A DNA stretch of 64,000 nucleotides from Marinifilum sp. N1E240 (GTDB lineage Bacteria; Bacteroidota; Bacteroidia; Bacteroidales; Marinifilaceae), in the NCBI RefSeq assembly GCF_009295825.1, contig NZ_WHKF01000012.1:1-64000 (forward strand), written 5' to 3'. A program made the translations under genes and the position numbers. Each line of letters opens with the position of its first letter. Position 1 is the stretch's first letter. Shown in pieces: positions 51,542 through 60,273 of this stretch. A model generated the notes under the pieces. That model searched no databases, was not told the DNA's origin, and saw nothing but the letters and a program-made list of their open reading frames with translations.

Positions 51542-51869
51542 TCATATTAACTAGGCTTATTTATGAGTCTATTGAGAAAATAAAATTTAAAAAAACGCTT
51601 TTGTCCGTATCTGGATAAAAGCGTTTTTTTATGCAATGCCATAAAACCTCTTACGGAGGTATAAAATCATCGCAGAAGCGAACCTACGCTTGCAGAATCC
51701 AATCGAACGATCAAATCATCGATTTTACCAATAAATATGTCAATTCTACCTTAAAAGTTGTCGATTCTGATCTTGCAGCATCAATTTTACCACTTACATT
51801 GCCGATTTTACCATTCACAAAATGCATTTTGAGCTTCATTTATCAATGCTACCATTAAATCCAGCTTAT
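51542..51869. other. Terminator and AT-rich spacer
   Basis: 328 bases. The cysH-like terminator lies at 51591-51630. The rest contains five loose repeats of ATTTTACCA-type decamers (about 51720, 51739, 51783, 51802, 51846) on plus. Frames of 75 codons (plus) and 43 codons (minus) cross it, but neither has a signal or domain; I do not call a gene. Confidence 0.45.
51591..51630 (+). terminator. Rho-independent terminator of the cysH-like gene
   Basis: AAACGCTTTTGTCC pairs with GGATAAAAGCGTTT (one wobble), loop GTATCT, then TTTTTT. It is 50 bases after the stop. Confidence 0.87.
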
Positions 51870-53114
51870 TTAAGTTTGACTTTGGCTATTAAACTCAAAA
51901 GAACCTTCTTTTTTGAACTCCTCTAATTTCTTCTCAAAAATTGCAGAGAAGTTATTCAATTCATCTTTGTGTTTATCAGCAAAAGAAAATCGAAAAGGAG
52001 AGTGGCGTTCACATAATTCTATAAATTCCGGACTAAAATCTTTTGGATTACTTACAACCGAAGAGGCGAATAATAATCCGAAACTTCTTTTTATTAATCC
52101 CTGAAAAGACAACTGCTTCGGATAGATTTTTTCAATTGTGGCATGTACTTCTTTACCCAAATGATAGGTTTTGCATAGCATTCTGTCTAAATATTGAGAG
52201 TGAAGATTTCTGGAAAAGCATGTAAAAACTCCTTCGTACAAATCGTCTCTGGCATCTTGTAAATCATCTAATATTTGCAGGTAAGCACCATATTCGTATA
52301 GAAACTGAAGCTGATCCATATTTAACTCTCCGGCAATTAAATAGCCATCGGCAATAACCGAAGTTGCACCTTTGGTCACGGCAATTTCAAAACATTCCAA
52401 ATCGCTCAAAACCTGCTTTGAACTGGTTAAGGCAATGCTTTTGGTTTGTGCATTGTGAATGTCTAGTAAGCTCTCATATACTTTTGGGAATTGGGATCTT
52501 TCGAAATCACTTTCTATCAAAGCAACTAAGTCGTAAATTTTCTGCTCGCTATCATTCTCTGCATTCACATTTTCACCTGCCAGTCGAAGTGCAAATCGTT
52601 TCGAAAATTCTATTTTTTCATGATGAGATATTCGGGAAGAATCAATAAAATTATCGGTATACGGATATAGTAAACTATAAGCTAAAGTAGCCTGTGTGGT
52701 TTGCACAGGGTAGCCAAATAAGGATTGTAAGCCGAACACTATCCACTGGTTTCTTAATGCCTGAAACAGTTCCTCACTTTCCAATTCGGGATCAAACTGA
52801 AGTGCTTTTTGAATAAAATCTTTAGTTGCATCAACCATGTCATCGGAAAAGATCATTTCAAGCTGGTCGTTTGTATAAGACAATTCATCTTTAAAGAACG
52901 ATTTGCATTTGCTGAGTAGCAGGAGGTTCTCTTTCGTTTCTGTTTCGCTATATGAACGAACATAGTTTAGAAATCGATCGCACTTCATCTCCCAAATAAA
53001 TTTTTCAATACTAGAAAATCTTTTTTTATTGTTTGGAAAATCTTCAGAGCAATTCAACCATTTGTTGGTAAATTGATTTAGGAATTTGTTGTATGTTTTT
53101 GTGTGGTCTATCAT
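51870..53114 (-). CDS. Class I isoprenoid-synthase-like protein
   Basis: A 414-residue, all-helical protein starting at ATG 53114 (MIDHTKTYNKF); an upstream in-frame Met would add 41 residues rich in Cys, Lys and Phe and is unlikely. Two metal-binding aspartate motifs at the expected distance match the class I terpenoid-synthase fold: DNFID (154-158) and DDLQDARDD (283-291). The family includes polyprenyl, squalene/phytoene and terpene synthases, but the sequence is not close to any I know. There are no nearby isoprenoid genes. Substrate unknown. Confidence 0.7.
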   Translation of the reverse strand: MIDHTKTYNKFLNQFTNKWLNCSEDFPNNKKRFSSIEKFIWEMKCDRFLNYVRSYSETETKENLLLLSKCKSFFKDELSYTNDQLEMIFSDDMVDATKDFIQKALQFDPELESEELFQALRNQWIVFGLQSLFGYPVQTTQATLAYSLLYPYTDNFIDSSRISHHEKIEFSKRFALRLAGENVNAENDSEQKIYDLVALIESDFERSQFPKVYESLLDIHNAQTKSIALTSSKQVLSDLECFEIAVTKGATSVIADGYLIAGELNMDQLQFLYEYGAYLQILDDLQDARDDLYEGVFTCFSRNLHSQYLDRMLCKTYHLGKEVHATIEKIYPKQLSFQGLIKRSFGLLFASSVVSNPKDFSPEFIELCERHSPFRFSFADKHKDELNNFSAIFEKKLEEFKKEGSFEFNSQSQT

Positions 53115-53350
53115 TTTGGGTCTTTTAATTTGTTGATACAAATTGAGAAAAATACTTGAGCTTGAAAATTTAAATCGTTCAATGAAGCTTATCACTTGTC
53201 GAAATGGATTTTTGCATTGATGTTGTTTGCAGAACACTTGTTAAATCATTGAAAGTGATGGTCAATTTTTTTACTTTAGCAACTTGTGTACCGATCACTG
53301 GTGATTTAGAGATCTTGTGATCAGATTACTTTAATCAAAAATTCAGAAGA

Positions 53351-54295
53351 ATGAAATTTACTATACTTGAACCAATTGGAATGACTGCTTGTAAATATGG
53401 TCAATTCAAAAAGGAATTTGAGGAACTTGGACACGAATTGGTGTTTTTTGGAGATCGAAATGAAAATGAAGAAGAGCTAATTAAACGTGCTGAAGGAGCC
53501 GATGCAATTGTTGTCAGCAATATTCCTATTAGCAAAAACTTTATCGATGCCTGTCCAAATCTTTCGATGATTTCGGTTGCATTTACTGGAGTTGATCATA
53601 TCGACATGAAAGCTTGTAATGAGCGTAATATTTTGGTGTCGAATGCTGCAGGTTTCTCTACTGAATCTGTTGCAGAATTGACCATTGGTATGATTTTATC
53701 GGTTTACCGCAAGATTGTTGGTGGAGATGCCATGACTCGTTTTGGTGGCGATAGAGGAGGATTTTTAGGAATCGAATTAAATGGAAAGACACTTGGGATT
53801 ATTGGAGCTGGTGAAATAGGTCTTAGAGTAGCTGAGATTGCCAAAGTATTCAAATGTAAGGTTCTTGCTTATAGTAGAAGTGAAAAGAGCGTAGAAGGTC
53901 TTACATTCGTTGATAAGGAAACTCTGTTAAAAGAATCTGATATTGTTTCTTTACATGTTCCATTGAGTGAAGCAACCAAAGGTTTAATTTCAACCGATGA
54001 GTTTAAAATGATGAAACCTGAAGCGATTTTAATTAATACTGCTCGCGGACCAGTTGTGGATAGTGAGGCTTTATGTGTTGCTTTGGAAGAGAGTGAAATT
54101 GCAGGTGCTGCGGTTGATGTTTACGAAAAAGAACCGCCATTGGATAAAGAGCATATCTTGTTTACTGCACCAAATTTAATCATGCTTCCACATATTGCTT
54201 ACGCAACCAACGAATCGTTCGATAAGCGAATTAATATCGTAATGGAGAATATTAAATTGTGGTTACAAGGAAAACCAAGAAATATAATGAATTAA
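53351..54295 (+). CDS. D-2-hydroxyacid dehydrogenase
   Basis: A 314-residue NAD-dependent oxidoreductase of the D-isomer-specific family. The nucleotide-binding motif is GIIGAGEIG at 149-157. Conserved features include NTARGPVVD (catalytic Arg), VYEKEPPLD (Glu) and LPHIAYAT (His). It could be a lactate, glycerate, phosphoglycerate or hydroxypyruvate reductase. It lacks the ACT domain of long SerA forms, and no serine-biosynthesis gene is nearby. Single gene, ending at a terminator. Confidence 0.9.
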   Translation: MKFTILEPIGMTACKYGQFKKEFEELGHELVFFGDRNENEEELIKRAEGADAIVVSNIPISKNFIDACPNLSMISVAFTGVDHIDMKACNERNILVSNAAGFSTESVAELTIGMILSVYRKIVGGDAMTRFGGDRGGFLGIELNGKTLGIIGAGEIGLRVAEIAKVFKCKVLAYSRSEKSVEGLTFVDKETLLKESDIVSLHVPLSEATKGLISTDEFKMMKPEAILINTARGPVVDSEALCVALEESEIAGAAVDVYEKEPPLDKEHILFTAPNLIMLPHIAYATNESFDKRINIVMENIKLWLQGKPRNIMN

Positions 54296-54310
54296 AGAAA
54301 TTCCAAACAT

Positions 54311-54359
54311 CAAATCCCAAGCTCCAATTCAGGAATTTGGGATTTGTATTTTGGAGCTT
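54311..54359. terminator. Terminator with alternative hairpin
   Basis: CAAATCCCAA (54311-54320) pairs perfectly with TTGGGATTTG (54337-54346). A second stem, AAGCTCC/GGAGCTT (54320-54326 with 54353-54359), would overlap its loop. It lies between converging genes. The right side has TTTATTTT, so termination on plus is plausible. Confidence 0.65.
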
Positions 54360-55054
54360 TATTTTACAATCTTCACTAACTGTGTAATTCCCGTTAGTTT
54401 TCCTTTCTTGTTATACGATTCGCTACGAATTGTGCCAATATCTTTCGATATCCACATTACATTGTGCATTCTAACATTTACAAATCCGGTTTTACTCTGC
54501 ACATCCTCTGAAAGTTTATAGGTGTTAAAAGTACCAGCAGGAGTATCAATACTTTCCTTAGCCTCAACTTTTCGATTGATAATATTAGTCGTCATGTTCA
54601 TATTCATCATGCCACCTTCAATACTAATAGTGATGGATCCATCTTTTAAGGATTGACCAGGAGACAGTTTTGCAGGATAGATTAAATCATCTGTGGTGAT
54701 TTTGACTTCCATATCTTTGAAAGCTTCCATCTGTTTCTGATTCATGTATTTATCCATATCAATATAAAATTCATTTCCCTTACATCTAAAAGTAATGGTA
54801 TCCTGCATGATGACTTCATCTTTCGATTTTGCATCCTTTGTAGTCTGAAGCAAGGAATAAATGGTTTCGCCACCTTTGTTTTTTATGGATAAAAGTTTCT
54901 GACTGTAACTTCCCATTAGCTTTCCTTTGGCATTGGTCATTTCGTAATGTAATTCTGTGCCAACAGTATTTGGAATATAAATGGTGCATTCCTGTGCTAA
55001 TGTGATAATACTACTCGCTAAAACTAGTAGTAGCATATAAAGTAACTTCTTCAT
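54359..55054 (-). CDS. Secreted DUF3108/TapB-like protein
   Basis: A 231-residue protein with a signal peptide ending ITLAQ (about residue 21). The mature region is beta-rich, with GTELHYEMTNAKGKLMGSYSQKL at the start and AKESIDTPAGTFNTYKLSEDVQ, MWISKDIGTIRSESYNKKGKL at the end. The latter is the pattern of DUF3108/TapB-like proteins. Function in the envelope is unknown. Single minus-strand gene. Confidence 0.72.
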   Translation of the reverse strand: MKKLLYMLLLVLASSIITLAQECTIYIPNTVGTELHYEMTNAKGKLMGSYSQKLLSIKNKGGETIYSLLQTTKDAKSKDEVIMQDTITFRCKGNEFYIDMDKYMNQKQMEAFKDMEVKITTDDLIYPAKLSPGQSLKDGSITISIEGGMMNMNMTTNIINRKVEAKESIDTPAGTFNTYKLSEDVQSKTGFVNVRMHNVMWISKDIGTIRSESYNKKGKLTGITQLVKIVK

Positions 55055-55329
55055 GAAAGTTTATATTTTGACTATTTAAGTGGAATAATAGTCTTGTTTA
55101 AAGTGAATTGGTATGAATTGCGAATGCAAATAAGAGTTTGAGGATCAAAACTGAATACTAAATTTAAGGATAATGGCAGGAATGATAAAATAAAATTTAG
55201 CAATGATTTGATAAATTAAGACTATATGGTCTTATTTTATGCTACTTTTCTTAGATAGGCTCAAAAAGTTTGATAATTTTATAAAAGAATAGGCTGAATG
55301 GTATTATCAGCTACAAACTATGAGATAAA
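55055..55329. other. Divergent promoter region
   Basis: 275 bases between the TapB-like gene (minus) and the globin gene (plus). AT-rich. No exact TAnnTTTG box found; TACTTTTC at about 55241 is the nearest plus-strand match. Confidence 0.3.
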
Positions 55330-55761
55330 ATGAAATTGGAAATACAAGAATTTGAATTTGGTGAGCGACCACAAGTTACGCGTCCAAATCGAGAAATATT
55401 AACGCTTTTGGGCGAAGAAGGAATACGAAAGCTGGTCGATGATCATTACAACATGCTTCGGGAAAGTAGTTTTTTCCATTTGTTCCCGCAAGGTGATGCC
55501 GATTTTGAGGCAGCAAAATTACGATCATCAGATTTCTTTATTCAGATTTTGGGAGGACCGCAATATTTTAATCAGAATAGGGGAGAGCCGATGTTGGTGC
55601 GACGTCACCGTCCGTTTCAAATTACACCCGAAGCACGCAGAGTGTGGTTGCAATGTTATCAGCAATTGTTACCGGAATTGAATTTGCCAGAGGAGATGTT
55701 ACTCTCATACTGGAATTATTTGAATGTATTTTCTACCTGGATGATAAACACCGAAGAATAA
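55330..55761 (+). CDS. Truncated hemoglobin (2-on-2 globin)
   Basis: A 143-residue globin. The proximal heme ligand is His93 in VRRHRPFQITPEARRVWL; the F-helix pattern and W106 fit group II truncated hemoglobins. The B10/CD1 aromatic region (DDHYNMLRESSFFHLFP) also fits. It may bind O2, NO or H2S in the cytoplasm. It is a single gene, ending just before a strong terminator that also serves the convergent TM2 gene. Confidence 0.9.
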   Translation: MKLEIQEFEFGERPQVTRPNREILTLLGEEGIRKLVDDHYNMLRESSFFHLFPQGDADFEAAKLRSSDFFIQILGGPQYFNQNRGEPMLVRRHRPFQITPEARRVWLQCYQQLLPELNLPEEMLLSYWNYLNVFSTWMINTEE

Positions 55762-55763
55762 AA

Positions 55764-55795
55764 AAAGAGATCTGCATTGCAGATCTCTTTTGGTA
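55764..55795. terminator. Bidirectional terminator between globin and TM2 genes
   Basis: A perfect 13-bp stem AAAAGAGATCTGC/GCAGATCTCTTTT, with a 3-base loop (ATT), A-rich before and T-rich after. It starts within three bases of the globin stop. Confidence 0.85.
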
Positions 55796-55811
55796 TAAGC
55801 ATAACTATAGC

Positions 55812-56036
55812 TTAGTTCTTTATGTAACGTCCTTCTTTATCCTTAAAGCTTCCAACAGCAATAATAATAAAATCGATAAGTGTCCAAATTCCTAAACCTC
55901 CTAAGGTTAATAACATTAAAACTCCAGTACCAATTTTCCCGGCATAGAAACGGTGAACTCCTAATCCGCCAAGGAAGAAACAAAGTAATAGCATTGCGAC
56001 AAAATTTCTATCGCTTCTTTGATCTACGATTTCCAT
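55812..56036 (-). CDS. TM2-domain membrane protein
   Basis: A 74-residue protein that is nearly all TM2 domain: two hydrophobic helices (about 12-26 and 37-62) with the conserved [30 protein letters not shown] and a charged tail. TM2 proteins are widespread, with no firm function in bacteria. It is downstream of queA and separated from it by a terminator. Confidence 0.88.
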   Translation of the reverse strand: MEIVDQRSDRNFVAMLLLCFFLGGLGVHRFYAGKIGTGVLMLLTLGGLGIWTLIDFIIIAVGSFKDKEGRYIKN

Positions 56037-56110
56037 AAATTATAATTTATACATATTAAACAAGCATGTAAAGTACATAAAAATTAGAATAATTACAGAA
56101 CAGAATGCAC

Positions 56111-56147
56111 AAAAAAAGCTACTGATAATTACCAGTAGCTTTCTATT
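56111..56147 (-). terminator. Terminator of queA
   Basis: Read on minus: AAAGCTACTG (56142-56133) pairs with CAGTAGCTTT (56124-56115), loop of 8, then TTTTTG. It is 20 bases after the queA stop. Confidence 0.84.
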
Positions 56148-56164
56148 ATGCAAATATTTTAGTC

Positions 56165-57214
56165 TTAGATGATTAGCATTGCATCACCATAAGTTCCAAA
56201 TCTGTATTTTTCTTTAATAGCTTCTTCGTAAGCAGCCATTACATTATCGTAACCTCCAAATGCACAAACCATCATCATTAAAGTAGATAAAGGAAGGTGA
56301 AAGTTGGTAATCATTCTGTTTGGCACGTGGAATTCGTATGGAGGGAAAATAAATTTATTTGTCCATCCTTCGAAAGGTTTCAATGTTCCCATTGTTGAAA
56401 CAGAGCTTTCTAAAGTTCTCATTACAGTTGTTCCAACTGCACAAACATTCTTTTTCTTCTTCTTAGCAGCATTTACTTTTTCAACAGCTTCATCTTCAAT
56501 AAAGATTTGCTCTGAATCCATTTTGTGCTTGGTTAAATCTTCAACATCAACGGTTCTAAAGTTACCCAAACCAACATGAAGAGTTACTTCAGCAAAGTCG
56601 ATACCTTTAATTTCCAAACGCTTCATCAACTCACGGCTAAAGTGCATACCTGCAGTTGGAGCAGCAACAGCACCTTCGTGTTTTGCGAAAATAGTTTGGT
56701 AACGATCTGCATCTTCAGGTTCAACTGAACGATCGATGAATTTTGGAAGTGGAGTTTCTCCTAATCCAAAAAGCGTCTTTTTGAAATCTTCGTAAGGACC
56801 GTCGTAAAGGAAACGTAAAGTTCTACCTCTCGAAGTTGTGTTATCAATTACCTCAGCAACCAATAAATCATCATCACCAAAGTACAATTTATTACCAATT
56901 CTGATCTTACGTGCAGGATCAACCAAAACGTCCCATAATCTTTGCTCACGGTTCAATTCTCTCAACAAGAATACTTCAATTTCCGCTCCGGTTTTTTCTT
57001 TGTTACCGTATAAACGAGCAGGAAATACTTTGGTATTGTTGAACACCATTACATCTTCATCGTCGAAATACTCGATCAAATCTTTAAAGATTTTGTGTTC
57101 AATTTTACCCGTCTCTTTGTGAAGTACCATTAAGCGAGATTCATCTCTATTATAGGCTGGATGTAAAGCAATAAGTTCTGTAGGCAATTTATACTTAAAC
57201 TTAGATAACTTCAT
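56165..57214 (-). CDS. queA: tRNA preQ1 ribosyltransferase-isomerase QueA
   Basis: A 349-residue enzyme that transfers the ribosyl part of SAM to preQ1 at tRNA position 34 to form epoxyqueuosine. Typical regions: the N-terminal [27 protein letters not shown], the middle [14 protein letters not shown], and the C-terminal [17 protein letters not shown]. Length is normal. Last gene of the ftsX-DUF3098-uppP-truB-queA cluster. Confidence 0.96.
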   Translation of the reverse strand: MKLSKFKYKLPTELIALHPAYNRDESRLMVLHKETGKIEHKIFKDLIEYFDDEDVMVFNNTKVFPARLYGNKEKTGAEIEVFLLRELNREQRLWDVLVDPARKIRIGNKLYFGDDDLLVAEVIDNTTSRGRTLRFLYDGPYEDFKKTLFGLGETPLPKFIDRSVEPEDADRYQTIFAKHEGAVAAPTAGMHFSRELMKRLEIKGIDFAEVTLHVGLGNFRTVDVEDLTKHKMDSEQIFIEDEAVEKVNAAKKKKKNVCAVGTTVMRTLESSVSTMGTLKPFEGWTNKFIFPPYEFHVPNRMITNFHLPLSTLMMMVCAFGGYDNVMAAYEEAIKEKYRFGTYGDAMLII

Positions 57215-57296
57215 AAGGCTGAATGACTTTTATGTTATATTTTTTGATAATGGGAAAGTGCAAAGCTTTCCTTTTTACGAAAAAGTTGCAAGATAG

Positions 57297-58001
57297 TTAT
57301 AAATTTTCTAAGAATTTTATAAAATCTTCAATTTCAATAGCATCGTCGATTTTGAAATCGCCGATTTGAGTACGTTGCAGAGCCGTTAAGTGAGCACCAC
57401 TATTTAGTGCTTGCCCAATATCTCTTGCTAAAGCTCTGATATAAGTTCCTTTGCTACAGACTACTCTGATTTTCAGGATGTTCTTTTCGAACTCTAAAAC
57501 TTCAATTTCATCTATAACCAATGTTTTTTTCTTGATCTCAACTTCCTGACCTTTACGAGCATACTCGTAAGCTCTTTTTCCATTTACTTTTACCGCAGAA
57601 TAATCTGGCGGACGTTGTTCAATGGTTCCAATAAAACCTTTTAAAGTTTCATCAACAAGTTCACGAGTAATGTGTTCAGTTGGATATTCCTGATCAATTT
57701 CTGTCTCTAAATCGAAAGATGGAGTTGTAGCACCTAATTGTAAAGTGGCAATGTACTCTTTTACTTGTGACTGATAGGTATCTATCTGTTTGGTGTATTT
57801 ACCAACACAAACAATCATCAATCCGGTAGCCAAAGGATCTAATGTTCCTGCATGTCCGACCTTAATTTTTTTCACACGTAGTTTGTGCTTGATTTTGAAC
57901 TTTATCTTGTTCACCAAATCAAACGAAGTCCACTCGTAAGGTTTATTCAGAAGAATAAAAGCACCTTGTTGAAAATCATTATCAGTCTCGAATCGAATCA
58001 T
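57297..58001 (-). CDS. truB: tRNA pseudouridine(55) synthase TruB
   Basis: A 234-residue pseudouridine synthase. The catalytic Asp is in GHAGTLDPLATGLMIV. VLLNKPYEWTSFD and PPDYSAVKVNGKRAYEYAR are conserved, as is the C-terminal RTQIGDF. It makes pseudouridine 55 in the T loop of all tRNAs. It is 39 bases downstream of uppP. The C-terminal PUA domain is absent, as in other short bacterial forms. Confidence 0.95.
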   Translation of the reverse strand: MIRFETDNDFQQGAFILLNKPYEWTSFDLVNKIKFKIKHKLRVKKIKVGHAGTLDPLATGLMIVCVGKYTKQIDTYQSQVKEYIATLQLGATTPSFDLETEIDQEYPTEHITRELVDETLKGFIGTIEQRPPDYSAVKVNGKRAYEYARKGQEVEIKKKTLVIDEIEVLEFEKNILKIRVVCSKGTYIRALARDIGQALNSGAHLTALQRTQIGDFKIDDAIEIEDFIKFLENL

Positions 58002-58040
58002 CTACAGTCAAAATTTAAAAGGAAAAGCCCTTTTTTAGAA

Positions 58041-58829
58041 TTAGGCTGCAAAAATAGCAATTACTCCGATAATCAGGCAATAAAATGCAAAATAGATTAG
58101 TTTTCCTTTTTTAACCAACTTAATCATCCAGCTACAGGCAAGTAATCCTGAGGCGAAAGCAGCAATAAATCCAACGATTAAAGGTGTTACTTCGAGTGAA
58201 CCACCCGATGTAAATTCGCCACTAAAAAGGCATAATATATTTTCACCAATAATTGGAACCAAAACCATAAGGAATGAGAATTTGGCAACATCGGCTTTTT
58301 TATTTCCCAGCAATAATCCGGTTGCAATAGTTGCTCCCGATCTTGAAATACCAGGAAGAATAGCAAATGTTTGAGCCAAACCAATAATTAAAGCATCCTT
58401 GAAGGAAATTTCTTTATCTTTTTGTTTGGCGTAATAGGTAAATCCGAGAAGAGTAGCTGTAACCAAAAGCATACAACCAACTATTAGAAGAATTCCATTG
58501 TTATCGAAAAGTGCGGCTACTTCATCTTTAAAAAAGACACCAACAATTCCGATCGGAATCATTGAAACTGCAATTTTAGCAATGTATTGAGTTGATTCGT
58601 TCCACTGAAAGCTAAAAACATCACGAATCAATGATAAAATATCTTTTCGGAATACAATTATGGTACTTAAAACAGTTGCACCATGTACCACCACCGTAAA
58701 GGCAAGATTGTTTTCGGCATTTACGCCTAAAAGCGCTTTACCCAATTCAAGATGTCCACTGCTGCTTACAGGCAGAAATTCAGTGAGTCCCTGGAGCAAT
58801 CCAAGGATCAAGGCTTCAATCCAATTCAT
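58041..58829 (-). CDS. uppP: Undecaprenyl-diphosphate phosphatase
   Basis: A 262-residue membrane enzyme (BacA type) that recycles undecaprenyl pyrophosphate for wall and glycan synthesis. The two signature regions are [18 protein letters not shown] at 10-27 and [13 protein letters not shown] near 160. About eight membrane helices. It is between DUF3098 and truB in the conserved cluster. Confidence 0.96.
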   Translation of the reverse strand: MNWIEALILGLLQGLTEFLPVSSSGHLELGKALLGVNAENNLAFTVVVHGATVLSTIIVFRKDILSLIRDVFSFQWNESTQYIAKIAVSMIPIGIVGVFFKDEVAALFDNNGILLIVGCMLLVTATLLGFTYYAKQKDKEISFKDALIIGLAQTFAILPGISRSGATIATGLLLGNKKADVAKFSFLMVLVPIIGENILCLFSGEFTSGGSLEVTPLIVGFIAAFASGLLACSWMIKLVKKGKLIYFAFYCLIIGVIAIFAA

Positions 58830-58883
58830 AAAATAAGTAGTAAGATTTTCCGATTATTATTCCGGAGTCAAGAATTTGATACG

Positions 58884-59126
58884 TTACTTGTCGGCTTTAG
58901 GTTTCTTCATGATTGCATAGATTTCGAATGCAAAACCAAAAAGAACAACCAATGGAGCAAGCGTAATACGTCTAAAGCTGAAGATACTTTCATCAAACAC
59001 ATTTGGATCATCCGATCCTCCACCCATCATCAATAAAAATCCTATAATGATGATCACAAATCCGATAAGGAGTAACTTGTAATTCTCTTTACCAAGAGCA
59101 AATCCGGCTTTATTATCTTGTTTCAT
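58884..59126 (-). CDS. DUF3098 membrane protein
   Basis: An 80-residue protein with two membrane helices and the conserved DUF3098 core: FALGKENYKLLLIGFVIIIIGFLLMMGGGSDDP, then FSFRRITLAPLVVLFGFAFEIYAIM. It is always placed between ftsX and uppP in Bacteroidota as far as I recall. It ends in a lysine-rich tail. Function unknown. Confidence 0.9.
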   Translation of the reverse strand: MKQDNKAGFALGKENYKLLLIGFVIIIIGFLLMMGGGSDDPNVFDESIFSFRRITLAPLVVLFGFAFEIYAIMKKPKADK

Positions 59127-59207
59127 GAAATTCTTTTTTTAACGATTTCGGCTTGTTCGGCTACAAAAGTAAACAATAAAATTAAAATTCTAGTACTGAC
59201 TTAAAGA

Positions 59208-60080
59208 TTAATACAAGGATCTGGATTCCAATCTTAGGTATTTATTTACGGCAAATAGAGTAGAAATCCAGGTGATGAATAATCCCAGAAGAATAATTAG
59301 TAAAAACAGTACACCAATCATTTCTACATTGCTAAAATTAATAACTTGTCGCAATTCTTTTTGTGAGAAGTAAATTACAGCAGATAACATAGCGTTGGCG
59401 ATTAAAGCTCCTAAAATCCCATGTAGAAAGCTTGTTCCCATGAATGGTTTTCGAATAAAAGAGCGAGTTGCACCAACCAATTGCATTGTATTAATGATAA
59501 AACGCTGTGAATAAATCGAAAGTCGAATGGTGTTGTTGATTAATGTAAAAGAGATAATAAAAAGCAATCCACTAAATGCAAGAATGATAAAACTAATGCG
59601 TTTTACATTATCGTTTACAAGGTGTACTAATGATTTTTGGTAATATACCTCTTGTACCTGAGCATATTTCGTGAAATCTTTTTCAATAACTGCGATGCTA
59701 TCAGGATTGGCATATTCCGCGTATAATTTAACGTCGATAGTTGCTTGCAGCGGATTGTAACCTAAAAAGGAAAGGAAATCTTCGCCCAATTCTTTTTGAA
59801 GCTCCTTGGCAGCAGTTTCCTTATCAACAAACTCAGTAGCTTTTACATATTCAGTTGCGTCTAAGGTTTTTTGCAGACGTCTTATTTCAACTTCCTTAAC
59901 GTTATCTTTTAAAATGATAGAGACACCAATGTTCTCTTTTACGTAATTCGACAGTTGATTTGCATTCAGAATTAACAATCCCATTAATCCTAACATGAAA
60001 AGAACCAATGAAATACTGATAACCGATGTAATGTATGAGGAACGAAGTCTTCGTTTTGTACCTTTTTCTTTGTATGCCAT
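59208..60080 (-). CDS. ftsX: Cell division protein FtsX
   Basis: A 290-residue permease-like protein with four membrane helices (about 20-40, 165-190, 210-235, 255-280) and a periplasmic domain between helices 1 and 2. With FtsE it controls peptidoglycan hydrolases at the septum. The N-terminus MAYKEKGTKRRLRSSYITSVISISLVLFMLG is typical. FtsE is not next to it. It is the first gene of the minus-strand cluster. Confidence 0.93.
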   Translation of the reverse strand: MAYKEKGTKRRLRSSYITSVISISLVLFMLGLMGLLILNANQLSNYVKENIGVSIILKDNVKEVEIRRLQKTLDATEYVKATEFVDKETAAKELQKELGEDFLSFLGYNPLQATIDVKLYAEYANPDSIAVIEKDFTKYAQVQEVYYQKSLVHLVNDNVKRISFIILAFSGLLFIISFTLINNTIRLSIYSQRFIINTMQLVGATRSFIRKPFMGTSFLHGILGALIANAMLSAVIYFSQKELRQVINFSNVEMIGVLFLLIILLGLFITWISTLFAVNKYLRLESRSLY

Positions 60081-60206
60081 TTAGTAGCGTGTTTTAACTT
60101 GATAAGGATTGGTCACATGCGAAAATACAATTTTTAAACAAAAAAGGAATGATTATCAAGTTTGAATTGGTTTATGATTTGAAATCAGACTTATAAAAAT
60201 CGGCAA

Positions 60207-60240
60207 TTGTCAAATCAATGCCTCATTTTTGTTAAATTTG
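60207..60240 (+). promoter_or_regulatory. Candidate promoter of the flippase gene
   Basis: TAAATTTG at 60233-60240 matches the -7 box; a TTG at 60207-60209 is 23 bases upstream. A start near 60247 would leave a leader of about 27 bases. Confidence 0.45.
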
Positions 60241-60273
60241 TTTTGAATTCACCACTAAACACAAAAAGATACA

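Noticed and set aside
51631-51858. 75-codon frame on plus after the cysH terminator
   Set aside because: Begins in the terminator T-run and has no domain; probably a chance frame.
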